In this document: positions 30,524 through 44,300 of the stretch, one piece after another
Layout: each line of letters begins with the position of its first letter
Position numbering within the stretch: the first letter of the stretch is position 1
Assembly: GCA_947650285.1 (NCBI GenBank)
Contig: CANTFL010001473.1
Coordinates: forward strand, 49,141-113,140
Length of the DNA stretch: 64,000 nucleotides
Direction: 5' to 3'
Source of the DNA: Hyaloperonospora brassicae
Lineage: Eukaryota; Oomycota; Peronosporomycetes; Peronosporales; Peronosporaceae
Position numbers and translations under genes: made by a program
Notes under the pieces: model-generated
What the model saw: the letters and a program-made list of their open reading frames with translations, nothing else
Database searches by the model: none
What the model was told of the DNA's origin: nothing

Positions 30524-30973
30524 TGTAACGGGGTTACACTACGTGTGTGTTTTACACAAGGGACGGAGTCCCATTCAAATGGTAAATGAACACCATATCA
30601 GTTGTTGGGGGCTGACGTGTGTCAGCCACCGAATTACGTGCTTTTTAGGAGGTATTAATCAAAACATTAGTGCCTAGGTTAAGAACGTTCGTCTGATGTG
30701 TTCTTTCGATTATAGAAGAAATAAAATTCAGTTCCCCTTTTGATCTGTCAAAGACACGTGTCTTGAGATCGTTAAGAGCCTAGCGTACGCCTTGTTAAGG
30801 CAGCTACTGTTAGAGCACTCTGTGTTGTGATTCTATTGAATTGTTTGGGCCCCTTAAACAGGGACCGTAAGCTCTCTGAGCTTGTTGACTCTCTTCGTCG
30901 GGTTCTCTGAACCAAAGTTGCTCGTTTAGCGTTTAGTCTTCTCTAAATTAAGGAGTTGTGTAGATCCGCTACA
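30524..30973 (+). repeat. Gypsy right LTR
   Basis: It is 450 bp, collinear with the left LTR and ends CCGCTACA. I count roughly 15 differences from the left copy by eye (for example ACAA/ACAC near base 34 and CTTA/CTTG near base 270). Confidence 0.93.
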
Positions 30974-31140
30974 GCTACTTTCCCCTGCATGTCACTGGGG
31001 ACAGTGCGATAGTGCTTTGCAAATATGGACTCGGAAACCCCCCGCAAGCCTCATGTACAGCGATTGTATTGAGAATCAGGCCCCCGAACCTAACGATATC
31101 GATGTTGTTTGCTGAGGACATCATTTTTGCATATAAATAA
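30974..31140 (+). pseudogene. RNase H-like reading frame, 3' part after the Gypsy element
   Basis: Immediately after the right LTR the frame reads YFPLHVTGDSAIVLCKYGL, the L-x-V-x-G-D-S-x-x-[IV] strand of RNase H. It continues to a TAA at 31138-31140. It picks up where the segment ending at 23455 stops. Confidence 0.5.
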
Positions 31141-32085
31141 AAGGCGGATCGACTGTAGAATATCACTATCGACACGGTAGCTTTTATACAAGTGCACGCT
31201 TAATGAGAAAAATGTGTATACAAGGATGATACAAGAATTCTTGACAATGATGTCAACCACTAGCTGGAGACCTCTCACGCCGATCACCACGTCGTACAGG
31301 TCTCGCACTGACATCGCGGAACCCTATTCATCTAGATAAATCAGTCTACGCGTAGGCTCCATGCTGTCCGAGGACTAGTGCTACCTAGTTCATAAAGTAG
31401 TCTTCGTCGCGTTAACTTTGTTGCTCGGCGACAGGACATAGTGGGGTCGTACGTGTAACTAAATATACCTCACCTTCTCACTTACCAACATCATGTTAAA
31501 GGCATTATTCATCGCTAAAGGATTGGTAAAAGTCATGTCATGACTAAGTCAAGCAATGATTCTATGATTTTTAGAGAGCAACGAAAGTAGGAGAAGCGCA
31601 ATTCTTGTGACTTCCTCGAGGTAACAAACGAATAAGGTATCACAGAAGCAAAATGTTATAATTTTGACAGAAAAGGCTTCACCTCGCACACACTGATATC
31701 TAGAATAATCTCTCATCTCTCTTCATACCATTATAACCGAAATTGCTACTGCTAATGCAACCATAGCGCTGCGTGCGATCCCTAGCTTGAAGCACGGAAG
31801 CCCAAATTAGCACATCGTGCACTTTTGCAAGTTTGATTTACTGAAATATTATTCACTTCAATTTTGGTCTACTGTACCCGTATACGTTGTACAACGCTGT
31901 AGGTTTTTGTATTCTATAAAATGGTATCCAAGCAAAGTCTTTCTCGATCAGCATCGCCGAAAATGATTGTCGCAGCTTCTGGGTTCTTGATAGGACTTTC
32001 GCTACTACATGGTGACTTACGAAAATACGAAGTCAATACTAGCTAATTAGAAAACATTCTACTGCTTTTCTGCATTTCTTGTTCT

Positions 32086-32394
32086 ATGATGCTTAAATTC
32101 TGTATCATCTTGTTCTATATGGTTTCTCTCTCATCGCACGATGCATACATCATGCGTCGGAATGTTAATCCTGACAATGGAGTATTCAGTTCCACTTGTA
32201 GTAGTAATACTCGCAATGTCCTGTCGAAGAAAAATCGCTACAGCACGCCAGGACAACTTTCACTCGGCAGCGATAGAAGCGTGAAAGATTCATCGCAGCA
32301 GGAAAGAAAATCAACAAGAGCCGACGGCACTCGAGAAAAGAGGAATCATTCCCTCACACGTCAATTTAATACGTTCATCCGAAAATGTGTGTGA
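32086..32394 (+). CDS. Candidate small secreted (RXLR-like) protein
   Basis: A 102-codon ORF begins with a strong signal-peptide-like segment (MMLKFCIILFYMVSLSSHDA). The mature part is Ser/Arg/Lys-rich and contains GQLSLGSDR followed about 10 residues later by QQER. This spacing recalls the RXLR (or QXLR/GXLR variants) and dEER of Peronosporales effectors, but no canonical R-x-L-R is present. A second short ORF (31921-32046) in the same frame also has a hydrophobic leader and is separated by one TAA. The gene-poor, AT-rich setting fits effector loci. A chance ORF cannot be excluded; no W/Y-motif domain follows. Confidence 0.35.
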   Translation: MMLKFCIILFYMVSLSSHDAYIMRRNVNPDNGVFSSTCSSNTRNVLSKKNRYSTPGQLSLGSDRSVKDSSQQERKSTRADGTREKRNHSLTRQFNTFIRKCV

Positions 32395-35300
32395 ACAAAT
32401 GGCAGAAACTAGTACTAGCATTGGCGTTATGGACCGCCTCAGTCAAAGTTGAGTCTTCCATGCGACGGAGAATCTCGATCGAGATAGCATATAGCTTTGT
32501 AGAAACGACAAAACGCCAAAGCTTCTGATATGATAGAAAGGACGTACACTTCGCGCCAGCCTAATTTTTACCGCTTAACGTAAATTCTTGATCGCGCTAC
32601 ATGAGCGGCTCGGATGGCTCGTTAGATCCGTATCAAGCAGTCAAATGTAAAGATCCGCCTTCTAAAAATCGACGAGATTATATCATCTACAGAGTAGACG
32701 ACACCATTGGCAACAGGCACGAAGAAAGCTGTAGAGTAAACGACTGAAAAATGTAAGTTAGGTGGTACCACACCCCAGGACGAGACACGACAGTCTGAAG
32801 CCTCCCGATTTCAGAAAGTAGTCGGTTACTTTTAGGTCGATAGAGCGTCTAAGCAACAACCGGAAAGGACGCCTGTACTCAACGTATGTGGCTCAGCTCA
32901 ACCACAGCTTTATCCAATCAACTCACTCGAAAGTACGGTTTCGTTGCGCGCTCGTTGAGGATTGGGTTCCCTATAAAACGGAGTATGAAAAATACAATAT
33001 TCTACAGTATTATTCGCTACGGCCGCCACCTTCGTGTTCCCGCCTACTGTTGCACGACGCATGTAAGAGCCGGACAAACGCAAAAATGGACAGAACATAA
33101 TACTCGAGATGGCAGCGCTGTCACAAGCCACCATCGAAGATTTTGGAGCTGATAGCACGACATGAACGTGACAAATCGGAAAAGACAAGTTGTTTAGCAC
33201 TTGGAAAATATTTATGATGACGATAAATTATTGCTAACACGCGATTCATGTCCCGGGCTAAATAGAGCAACACAAAAGCGATGGAAAGGTACCAAGAGGG
33301 GCTATAAACACTAAAAATTAAAGTTACAGCGCTTTGCTATTGTATTGAGTGGGCGTCTTGCGCGTGGATGTAAAGCGAACGACAGAAATTCAATCTTTAT
33401 CCAAGACAGAGTGTCTCCAATTTAGTTCTACGCCTGATAAAAATTGGAACTGCTGATAATGTATGGTTTGCTACGACAACTCCCGAAGCCCCGATTTGTT
33501 GGTCACTGTAGCGTGGAAAACTCACGTGGCGTCAAAAAGACCTGGTGCAGCAAAATTTGTCTTTACAACGGTCGAAATATTCTTAGGAGGTTCTCGTCGG
33601 ATATTTACCGTGACACTACCATCATTCCCTTATATCCGTAAATGAATTTTGATAAAGAATCAAGGCGCGTCGACATAATTCCGTGGCATCTGCTTAACAA
33701 TTATGAAGCGCAGCAAAGAGTCCAGCAAATTTGGCGTAATTATGGTTGCTTGAATTCGATTTAACAACGCGTGATGTAAGCCGGGATCGTCTCGGCGAAA
33801 CGCCAAACGCACCGCCGATCAGAATTTATCTCTTAGATTAATGTATTGCTCATTGGTCGAAATGTGGAGACGCCATTTGTCGCCGTTCCGTCTTTAAAGA
33901 AGGCACCTTCTAGCCCACCATATTGTATCGGTAGCTTAGCCATCTTGGCGAGCACATAAAAGTGAAACCTTTTGCTATCACCAACCCCTCTCAACATTCA
34001 AGACTATCAACTTCAATTATAATATTTAAGCCAGGGTATGGACAGCAATGGCGATTCAAATGTGATTTTAGTCACTGCTATGTCTCTCGCAACATAGGAT
34101 ATTTCTCGACCATTTAAGCTTTCTTACTGGCTAGAATTAGCCGACCCCACGAGAATGCGCTACATTTCGTTCAGTTCTATTCCACTGAGCTCTATCGACC
34201 CATCATAACCCTCATGTATATTGACGACGCGCGGAAGGAAAAAGGAGATGGACCGAAACTTCGATAGGCAATTTTACTCCTCGAAGATAACGACAGATGA
34301 ACAGGGGCTTATCATCATTCGTCGTAAGATCCGGTAAATACGGCAAATTCCTCCAGACAAGTGACAACATGCGTCACCGTCGTCCAATCGCGGAGGTATA
34401 CCGCCTAGTAGACTTTGCTCGAAACGTTGAGCTTAGCTGTCCGTACATTAGATGTGATTGACATGCCGCGGGTATCCGCCCATTCCCAGATTCTTGATAA
34501 ACACTTTAAGATCGTAATAATAAATAGGAAGCGTTTCAAGAGGGCACTTTTTTCGGATCCGACGACGAACCGTGCGGCGTATGCAAACGTAGCCGTTTAC
34601 GACGTATTGAAAAGTCGTATCGCTACATATCACAGCCATAACCGAGATAAAATGGGGCGAAAACATCATTCATACTAGCATCAAAATATAATCATGACAT
34701 GATCGCGTGTCGTTGTCTTTAGTGAAATGAAAAAGCAGAACTACATAGGTATGCATATCAATTTACCACCCACTGTGGTCCGAACAGCAATAGCAATGCC
34801 AAGCGCCGTATGTATCTTCTGACATCGGATATGATAAACTTCAGATGGTAGAATGGTCTACACAATCATATGCAAAACTCAAAAATATGCAATCTTAAGA
34901 AATAACTTGTCGTTGCTATTGATAAGCGCGGGAGTGCGATAATAAAGCTAAAACCTAAAGCCTCTGTTTTCTCTTGGCACTGAACGTTTACCTCCCCAAA
35001 CTATGGTGGAATCACACTACAATTTAGCCATATGGTGAACGAATACGTATGGCTGCGATCGTGTCGACTAAATGTGTTGGAAGTGTAATTAACTAGTTCT
35101 TGATATGATCTTTGCCTTTCCATGTTTGCGATGTAAAACCGAACAACATTATCCGACCATGTGACCACCATAATGGTGGAGTATAACTTGGTCACGTAGA
35201 AAAGCCTGACATAAAAAACATCGGCAGAGTTTAGATACTCGATTATTGTAAAATTATGGAATTAAACCCGTCTGCCATCACCATATCCGGTTACTGATCT

Positions 35301-38300
35301 ATGTCGTTCTTGCAAGATGCTTCCCATCCATTGGACACAATCGTGTTTCACTAAATCGAGTCGCCAACCGGAAATTAGAAGTGGGGGTCGTATTACCCGA
35401 ACAGTACGTGCACAGTGTAAAGAAATGTTCTTTTTGATTCTCTACCAATATGAGAGACGCTTTGCACTGTCGTGGTCGACGTTATATAGGACCACAAGCT
35501 ACCGAATGCTCGCGGACTCCTAAATTTTTGCAAATTATGAAACAATGAGCTCGTCGCTAGGTGTGCCGCGTCGAGACGTGCGTGCAAGAGGAGCTGACGT
35601 TGCTGGTTTGTATTAGTCAGAACCTGATGGTCTTTCTCGGGTGCAGCAAAGGTCTTTCCTCAGGCGGATATATAGCCATATTATTAAATAGCAATTCGGC
35701 GGGCCATATGTTATGTCTGCAGTCGGGAGGAAGAGTAATATTGATATAAAGAGCCGAGCCGTATCAATAGATGTAATATTCTCGCAGTTTGCGACAATTT
35801 GCTCACTACTTAACATAATAATAACTTTATCTTCATTACACATAGGTACAACGCAATGTAGATCCCCAATACAGATATACATACCAATGTGCTACGCCGC
35901 TGAATCGGTCATCGAAAAGTCAACTACACGAATGTAGTCTGCACTTATATCACGTCGCCCAAGGCGAACGCTGATAAAGCCCTATTCCAATAATGTGTGG
36001 AAGTAATTATGATCAGCAGAATGAAAAGCTAGAAATTTTTGCTTTCTATTTGCCCGCATAAGCGCATCGAGGAAATCGCGCAGCTGCTCGCAAAAAGAAG
36101 TGGATGAAGTGGATGAAAAGCCAAATCGAAATAATCCTGTTGGATAAAGTGGATTAGGTCTGTCAAGACGTGGTCTTGACGTGCAGCAAGCATACTATCT
36201 CAACAACATTGGACCACTGTGTCCCACAATGTATAGCTATGCATCATAAACAGTGTCTGCCAGTCATCAAGACATAGAAGAAACGACGAGGATCGAATTA
36301 CTTATCATAGCAATGCCAGCATTCATCCAGTGCGGCGTCCAATTAATATTTTGTCAAGGCTTAATGTAAAAAATTGAAGTGTATGGTTGAAGTCGAATAG
36401 CTACACTTCACGAGCCTCCGATATCCCATTTTATAATGCACGAACAAGTTCCTTTATATAGAACCTGAATTTTTGCGTAACCTATACGTAATTGCATCCT
36501 CAACAAGAGTGTGCCTTAATTCATGTAGAAGGAACAAGTCAATGCCTCACGCTTCTCTCGCTGGCAAAAATTGTTCAATCCATCCAGCAGAGCGGTCTGA
36601 ATATTTGTAAAATTCCGGCGACACATATTCAATGCAGATCGATCCAATTTTTATGCGGCCGTTGTGCATATTTCATTCTATACCTACGTCGGAGACGAGA
36701 TGTCAAGAACGGGGTGACATAGGCGGGTATCGGCTTGCTCGGGTCGATCTTGTAAGGCCTTTTGAAAAAATGACAGAAAAAGCGCAGATTCGCACAGTGT
36801 AACTGGCCAGCCGTCTTTGAAATAGCATTGTCATCAGTATCGAGGCGCCACAGCAAAATTCGCGCGGGATAAGTCAAGGGACGGCTGCCGATTACAGGGT
36901 TTGTAGAAATGAGTTATGACTACCGCACGCACGCACGTCGTCGTATGCGAGGTAAAGTGCTACCACATACGGGTGGTATCACGAACTTTGCCTTAATCTC
37001 TACAGCCACTAGTGATGGTAAAATCCACCCATGATATTTGAATCGACTTATTAATTTAAGTCAGATAGAGGCCCGACGACAGTAGCGCATAGTAAACTTC
37101 GGATGTAGCTTACTGAAGTGTCGTCAGAGCTGACTGGAGTCGCTTGTCAGAGGATACATTTGTTCGAATATTTGTTCTGATAGGTTGCATTATTTTAGTT
37201 GTAACTGCAAGAACTGTTACAGGTTTAGGTCTACCTTACCTGATTGGCTGACAATCTAAAATATGGGACGGAATAATTTGATTGCTACGATATAATGACA
37301 TCTGGTGATAGCGGGAGAGACATTGACATACGGATGTCATATGGGAACAGGGATGACACACGGTGATGGGCACGCTGGACGTGTGCCAGGTGTAACTTGA
37401 ACAAGTCAAGTTTAAGCACTGGTCATTAAATGCATACAATGGGGTCAACAACGAAGGGTAGTTAACACTTAATTCATTATGACTTTACTTTTACTTTTAC
37501 TTGCTACTTCTACTACACAAACGCACCTAAGTCTAACAGCATCAAATGGTTGAGCCCAGTATCAGCATCTGACGACGTGGCTAAATTGTTAGCTTATCTC
37601 ACGAAGCTTTATATTCGCGTGGATGGTATTTTGGCGTATAATAATACGATGACACTCGCTATATATCTTGTAAACGAAAACTCGGAGGCGCGGTGAGTAA
37701 GTGGGAAAGGTATCCCAATTAACCGTTACCGTTAATCCGATGCACAGGAGTTGATTGATGCTAAATGGCTATTCTAGAGAATTGATTTAGTAGCTTGAAC
37801 TGTAAACACCTCTATACGCTGGCTGCACCACTCATATATTAGCGGCTATATTCGCAAAAATCGGTTTTTACGGTCCAAAATTCTGCAGCCGCAACCGCTG
37901 CCAAAGCGAATTCCAGGATTATATGACCTAAGTGGTGCTTGATGTTTGGATATGTGTGTCGGGAGTGCGCACGTGTCAAGAGAGGTCGGAAGCATCTTTG
38001 TTAGCGAAGTGGGGACTAAATCTGTCGCCGACATCACTCGAACCTCGATTCCTGCCACATTCATAGTTACGATCATGTTACTATCCATGCTTGACCCCAT
38101 CGACAATTGTCGTTTCTACCGCTGCTGAAATCAAAACATCGGAAACGCAATGGTAGTGACAGTCCCATACTACATATCATCATGACGCATGGTTTTTCCA
38201 AAGCTAAGGCTATCCATGCCACAGTGACGTATGGGCTCTCTAATTCTAACAAAACAGTACCAGGTCATATTCTGAACCCACCAGAACTATATTGTTCTGT

Positions 38301-41300
38301 ATTTCTACAGCAAGCATAACGTCCGATTGTGCCTTATGGCTTATCAATTGGTTCTCTCTTCTATGATGAACAGAGAACGGCAAGACGTGCTAAATATTCG
38401 TGCGACTCCTCAATCTATTGAATTTGCCGCCTATAGCTCTGGCATCCGTTTCCGGTAGCACCATACTCTGTTTGACCTCATCGTAATAAGTGGTAATCTT
38501 TCTAGGATGGAGAGCCGCCAGTAGGCTTACCATGTTCTTTCCTCTATAATTTGCAGAAGCGAATTAATCAGAAGACCCTACAGCTGCCACACGAGCAACT
38601 TGATATTATACCTCAGAGACAAGAATTTTGGTGGCTGACTTCGCCACCTGAGCAATGTACGCTCTATAATCCAGAACATGAGTCTAGCTTCAAGCACCGA
38701 TCTAACGTAGTAGCTGCCATCCCTTGGTTCTCGACTTCCGTCTACTATTATTCAATCTTGTTCTAAGCCCAATCCTTTCTTTAGCGCTCTTAAATGTGGT
38801 CTCTATCGGGCTAAATATCCGGTGGCTAGAGCTAGACTGTATTGGCGTCTTTTGTGCGTCAACGACGAGTTGGTAGAGATCAATAAGCGCAGTAGCACAA
38901 CGCTGCGGTGATTATGGAGCAAGTTGGGCCTAGTCATCGCCGCTTTCTTGTTATTGTCTCCTTTCCAGCGCACCTGCTGCTTGCCTTGTGTGGGGCACTG
39001 CTCGGTATCTTGGACCACGCAAATCCGCGCAGGATATAGCACCAGGATCTTCTATTGAAAAGATATGTTGAACGCTGTGACCACGTGCGCTCTACCCGAG
39101 GGACGATTGTCGTGCTTAGACGCATGTCCAGACAAAAAATACGGCTTGTGCTTAAGCGCACTTTCTTATTCGCACCTGATACATACACCTGTCCTCGTGA
39201 GTAAGAGATTGATATCGGACACTTTCACCAATGCAGATGGGTCTCCGGCCTTAGTAGCGTTACGATTCGGCACGTATTGTTCATTGCCAGACGATGGGGT
39301 CACATTTGTCAGCAACATACCCTTAAGCGCGCCCGGTGCAACTGAGCCGATGCAACTAGGATAGCAGCTAGTTTGTTTTGTGATTAATACGTCCACCAAC
39401 GTCAAGGTAAGTGAAGAATACGCTGCTTACATAATTAATATCATGGTGTAATTTCGTGAACTTTTAATGACGTATGAGAGGCAAGGCTCCTAAACGGCCA
39501 TCAATTTCGCGATCTAATGAGAAGGATGTAGCGTTGAAAGTACGGCACTTGCTAGAAGTGACGAAGGGCAATGTTAAACTATAGTTATATTAGCTGTCAA
39601 TTACAGCGTCACCAGCTTCAGCTGCTTTAGACATGAATCAATCCTAAAGATAGCCACATAAAAATTTAGATCATAGGCAATAGAAGAAGTGAAACATCCA
39701 AGGGTCACCGAAATCGTCAAGCATGAACAGATCGACGAGAGAACGACCTGAACAGCGACGTCTGACACACCCTGAGCGAGTTCTTGCATCCAATATTGCA
39801 TAAGATTTCGGCCGTTTTGACAAATCAGTGATGCTTATTATAGGAAGGCATCTGCGCAACAAATTTGCAGGATACAAGTCCGCATCTGCGTGCCTCGGTA
39901 GTAGGTTATATTGTTGGGACAAAACAATCGATAGGATGTTTCTGTAATACGAAGGTAAGCCAAGGAGTTGCTTTATCAAAGGTGATTGGCGCTCTCTTCG
40001 AAATCGCGAGACAGCAGTTCTGTCGCCTTTCCTCCAACTCGGAGCTCAGGGAAATGAAGAAGAAGGGAAATATCGAAAATTTAATGGAAATGCGCACCTG
40101 AAACGAAATTACCGCTTCACCTTTCTTCAAAGATGCGCTTCGATTTGTCGAGCATCGTCATTCTCGTTGCTCGATAGTGAAAAGTAGCACAAATTTGGTG
40201 GCAATGGCAGAAAAACGTCACCTTTTATACATGTCGCCAGAGCCTCCCCTTTAATTGACATTTTTGGCCGTAACTATCGTCCGCCATCGAATTCGACGCA
40301 AATCGCTCTCCGCAATAGCACGCGCGTGTGGTCTACTACAACGAAAAAATTGGCAAAAATATGTTGCCTCTATTCTTTATCGTCGACAAGAGTTTGTATC
40401 CTCTCACTGTTGAGATCGACAAAAATTTGCTGCCTTTACCCATTATTGTCGTCGAAATTTTGCGAATCCTCCTCATATTTAGGACAGCAAAAAATCAATA
40501 TAAATTATGGGTGAAGCCAGCCTAAAAAATGGTGACCCATTTATCGAGGATAGGAAAGATCCGCAGATCAGCTGTGTCAAAGCTGCTGAGCCAAAGGCAA
40601 ATACCGAAGTTATTTATTGATTGAGGGCATTGGCTCTCATGCTAACCATATTAAATCTAATCCTGATACGTACAATATGTTTCATCGGATTATAAACATG
40701 GCGTACCTACGTTCTCATCACGACCTGGTTATCTTCTGATAATATACCAGCTGACAACTGGACCGCATATACAATTACCTTATGTTACCAGGACAGTTAG
40801 TCACACCCAATTACCAATATTCGATAAGAATACATTTAGGAGGACATTAAACGGTGTATTTTGTCAACAAAAGCAAAAGTCGACGATAGCTGACGCATAC
40901 TTTTGTCAACTAGTAAGGGTATCACACAGCAGCCACAAAAGTATTTTTTAGTATTACGTTGTCAAGCTATAGCCCGGTCAATATTCTCATGCAAACCCTG
41001 CATCATCACATCATAGTGCCAGAACGCTGTTGCTCTGAAGACTCCAGATAGTGCACCAACATGGGCAGATCGAAAACATCCCGTCGACCTACTAACATGC
41101 CGCGCGTTTACCGCGCACGTGCCTAACCTGCACTTGCGTACCTTGCACACCGTACGGGGAAGCAATACTATGAGTATCACCACGTTGAGTTTCGGTTATT
41201 GCTTGTAAGAAACCTTTTTTGTGTAAAGCTAGTAAGTATTGCGTGAAAAGTCGTAAATCTGCAGTGAGGTGCTCATTCGCCTCCCCTGGATAAGGACGAT

Positions 41301-44300
41301 ACTTTCCTAATTAATTTGAAAGTGATCTATAACGTTAAGTGTTTTGAAAAGAAACGCATCTCCTACAAACAGCGCGGGACTCAATCATTGCTTGCGGAAA
41401 TTCGCAGTCACGTCATCGATCTAAAACGAAAATAATACTGACGGACGTACGGGTTGGGTTGAGCATGCTGACAAGTACTTACGCTCATTACTCAAGCGAA
41501 GTGCATGATTTCCTGTTATTTAGAATGTATCTCACAACATTTTTGAACGGGGGAAGGGGCTATTTCTGTACCAGTTAAGCTAGTCTAAAGCATGTAAAAT
41601 AGTGATATCATATAGAAATTTTGAGCTTGTCGCACCGTATGTGCGTCTCAAAAACTGTATCTTCATTTAACGTACTTCCTCGAGTGTCGGACAGGTAGTG
41701 ACCCCCACTGCACATAAAAATTGACATCTATATGATCATTTACAGAAAATGAAGTCATCGGTCTCCCATAAGACCAGGGATCCAATGAGAGATTATCGAT
41801 CGCCCATACAACCAAAGATACGAGCACTCTATACCATCGCTAGATATATGCGGACGGCCTTTGGGGTACATATCCAAAATCAAGTTCCATCGGGGGCACA
41901 ACAAGATGATAAATCAAGCCGGAAGCATCGCAATAGACTCGAATAACTTATACAAGACAACAGCAGAGGAAGCTATACCGGCAGTTCGAGATCTTACATA
42001 TTTGTTGCCAGCGACGTCCAGCAACGGACATCCGATATTTGTCGATGCGCTAAGCAACCTCAGTGGAAAGATACTTGGAACATAGCACATATGATAAGCG
42101 TTTTATCATACTATGTATTTATGAATATCGGCTCTAGTCATCCGTTGCTATCGGCGACTCTAAATATGTCTAATTCGTAGCTTAGCACATGGTATTGCAA
42201 AGTGGACCGCAGGGGATCTGCAAAAGGTTTTATGGTAGCTAACAATTTCTGTAGCACTTCGAAACGTATTTGTGGTAGGTGTCCAAACTATTTCATAGCT
42301 GTCGACATATGTGTTAGTAGACGCGTTGCAACTCCGTCGTGAGACGGTCACCGGGTACCAACGTATCTATCCAGTATACTATCAGGTAAAACTTGAGAAA
42401 CATATCACCTTTGATTGATGGAGGGTCCTGGAGATGACCCACCTTTAACTACTTAGATTGAACCTAATTCGATCGATCTTGCGAAGGACTTTTAATGCCG
42501 AATGGTTTGTAAGATTTGCGAGGTTCGATCCTGCACTTCCGTTCCAATAACGAAGAATCGTCTTATTATTATAATGGTGGTTGGAGGATCTTTCTCACAA
42601 GTTGGCTCCTGTAAGCAAATGATTCGGATTATCCGCGCCAATACTTCCCTTCTTTGAGCGCACATCTTTCTCGAAGTTTAGAATTAACTTATGCGGAAGC
42701 TGGTGCAAGTAAAAGCGACAAACGCCCAAATCATGTAAAACGGGCATGCGTAATAAATTCAGGCATGTGACCGACAGCTATGTCTACGGCTCTAGGTACG
42801 GTCCATACCGAAAAATTGGGTATATTCCTATTTCACTATTGCCTACAGCTTGCTCGTCGTGATGCGGCAAACCTGGCCGTCGTATAGATAAATGCGTCCG
42901 TACACATTGCACGAAGTCTTCATATTGTTGCAGCCACATGCAAAAGTCAATGACAATGCTGTCTAAGTGTGTCCATTGGCGGCGCTTAGCAAAATCTTGT
43001 TCACATGAGTCGACTAAAATGGGTTGTTCTGTCTTTTTGTTCCGAATGCAAATTACCATTTTCCTTAGCCTTGCGTCTTGAATTATACTTCATACGCCTG
43101 AAGTAGCGCGTTTCTTTCTGATGTATCATACCGATTCCTTCTCATAAGTACATTAATTCGTGTTTTGTAAATTGCGTGGCCACCAGAACCTCCTTCGGTG
43201 TAGCCGCGTGTTGGCGATAGCTGGGGGTAACTTGAGTCGAAAAGTGATATTGATCATCGCCGGCCTGTATAAAGGTCTGTCATTTGCCAATTATGTAATT
43301 GTGTCTTCGAGGGTATCGATTGCCGTGATGTAGCACTTCGTAACCGTTAAACCTATTCTGCTAAACTTAAGCGTATAATCCTCGGCTTTATCTTCATTTC
43401 AATTTTAAGTCGCCGCAAGTGTATGTCATATCCCGTTCATATATATGCCGCAATACTTGTCTTGGAGATTGACAGACGACGATATCTCGTAGACGTAAAA
43501 CCTTTTCAGAAAGTTTCCTACATAGGAAAGCTCAAATTATACTGGCGTCAGAAGGCCTTATATTGAAGATGCATATTTTGCGACGTCAATCTACGGAATC
43601 GAAGGACACGCATGTAACAATTGACATGCATTAGACGAATTTGTATAGGGTGCGGTGCATAATCGCGACTTTAACGGTACTAAAAGATAAAAACTTGGTG
43701 GTACGGCGTCGGACTTTATAGAATTTGAATAAAAATATTGCAACGAATTCCAAACATTTGCGGCGCCCTTGTTCTTGTATTTACTAACGAATTATCGAAC
43801 ATTTGCTATCTTTGAAGCAATGATGCGAATATGTTCCGTTTTACCTGCGTGTCGTAAGATAAATTGGGTGCTTAAGGAAGCTTAGACAATGTCTATTATT
43901 CTATCGATCGTCTAGTTGTCATCGGCGTCTTTTTTGGCCACCTCAACATATTTGTCTTTGCCTTTTACGCATACTTCTCGATATTACAACCGTTTTTCGT
44001 GTGCTAGATATTGAAGTGCGATTTCTCGTCCATGATTCGATTTAGTCGTAGAAATAAGTTCCAAGTCGCAAAAAATACTTGCTCCGATGTTCGTTCGAGA
44101 CTCTATCAAGCCACAAGTGTATAAATCGTCGACATTATTATGTGGAGTCTCTGTATGACCTTAATTGATAAGCTGTATGCCTCCATTGCAAGTCCGTCGC
44201 AAGATTATCATACGGATAAAGCGGATCCTTTCATGATCTCACCAAAGTTTAATAATCGACTTACGAGAGCTTTGCTTCTTGAGCAAGTCAAACGAAATCA

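Larger units (their letters stand above)
23456..30973 (+). mobile_element. Gypsy (chromovirus-type) LTR retrotransposon, complete but coding-dead
   Basis: The 7.5-kb element has two ~450-bp LTRs (23456-23906, 30524-30973), TG..CA ends and a 5-bp target duplication GCTAA/GCTAC with one mismatch. Internal remnants run gag, RT, RNase H, zinc-binding and core integrase, then a chromodomain, which is the Gypsy order. Every domain is broken by stops and frameshifts. A purine-rich GTGTGGGAGGG directly before the right LTR is the likely polypurine tract. I could not match the primer-binding site to a tRNA. The element lies inside an RNase H-like reading frame. Confidence 0.92.

Noticed and set aside
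39065..39364. 99-codon plus-strand ORF with Pro/Ser/Ala-rich sequence
   Set aside because: There is no recognisable motif or flanking gene structure, and the length is compatible with chance.
42440..42540. GGTTCGATCC, a B-box-like sequence suggesting a tRNA gene
   Set aside because: The flanking bases do not form a T stem or acceptor stem, and no A box lies at the right distance.
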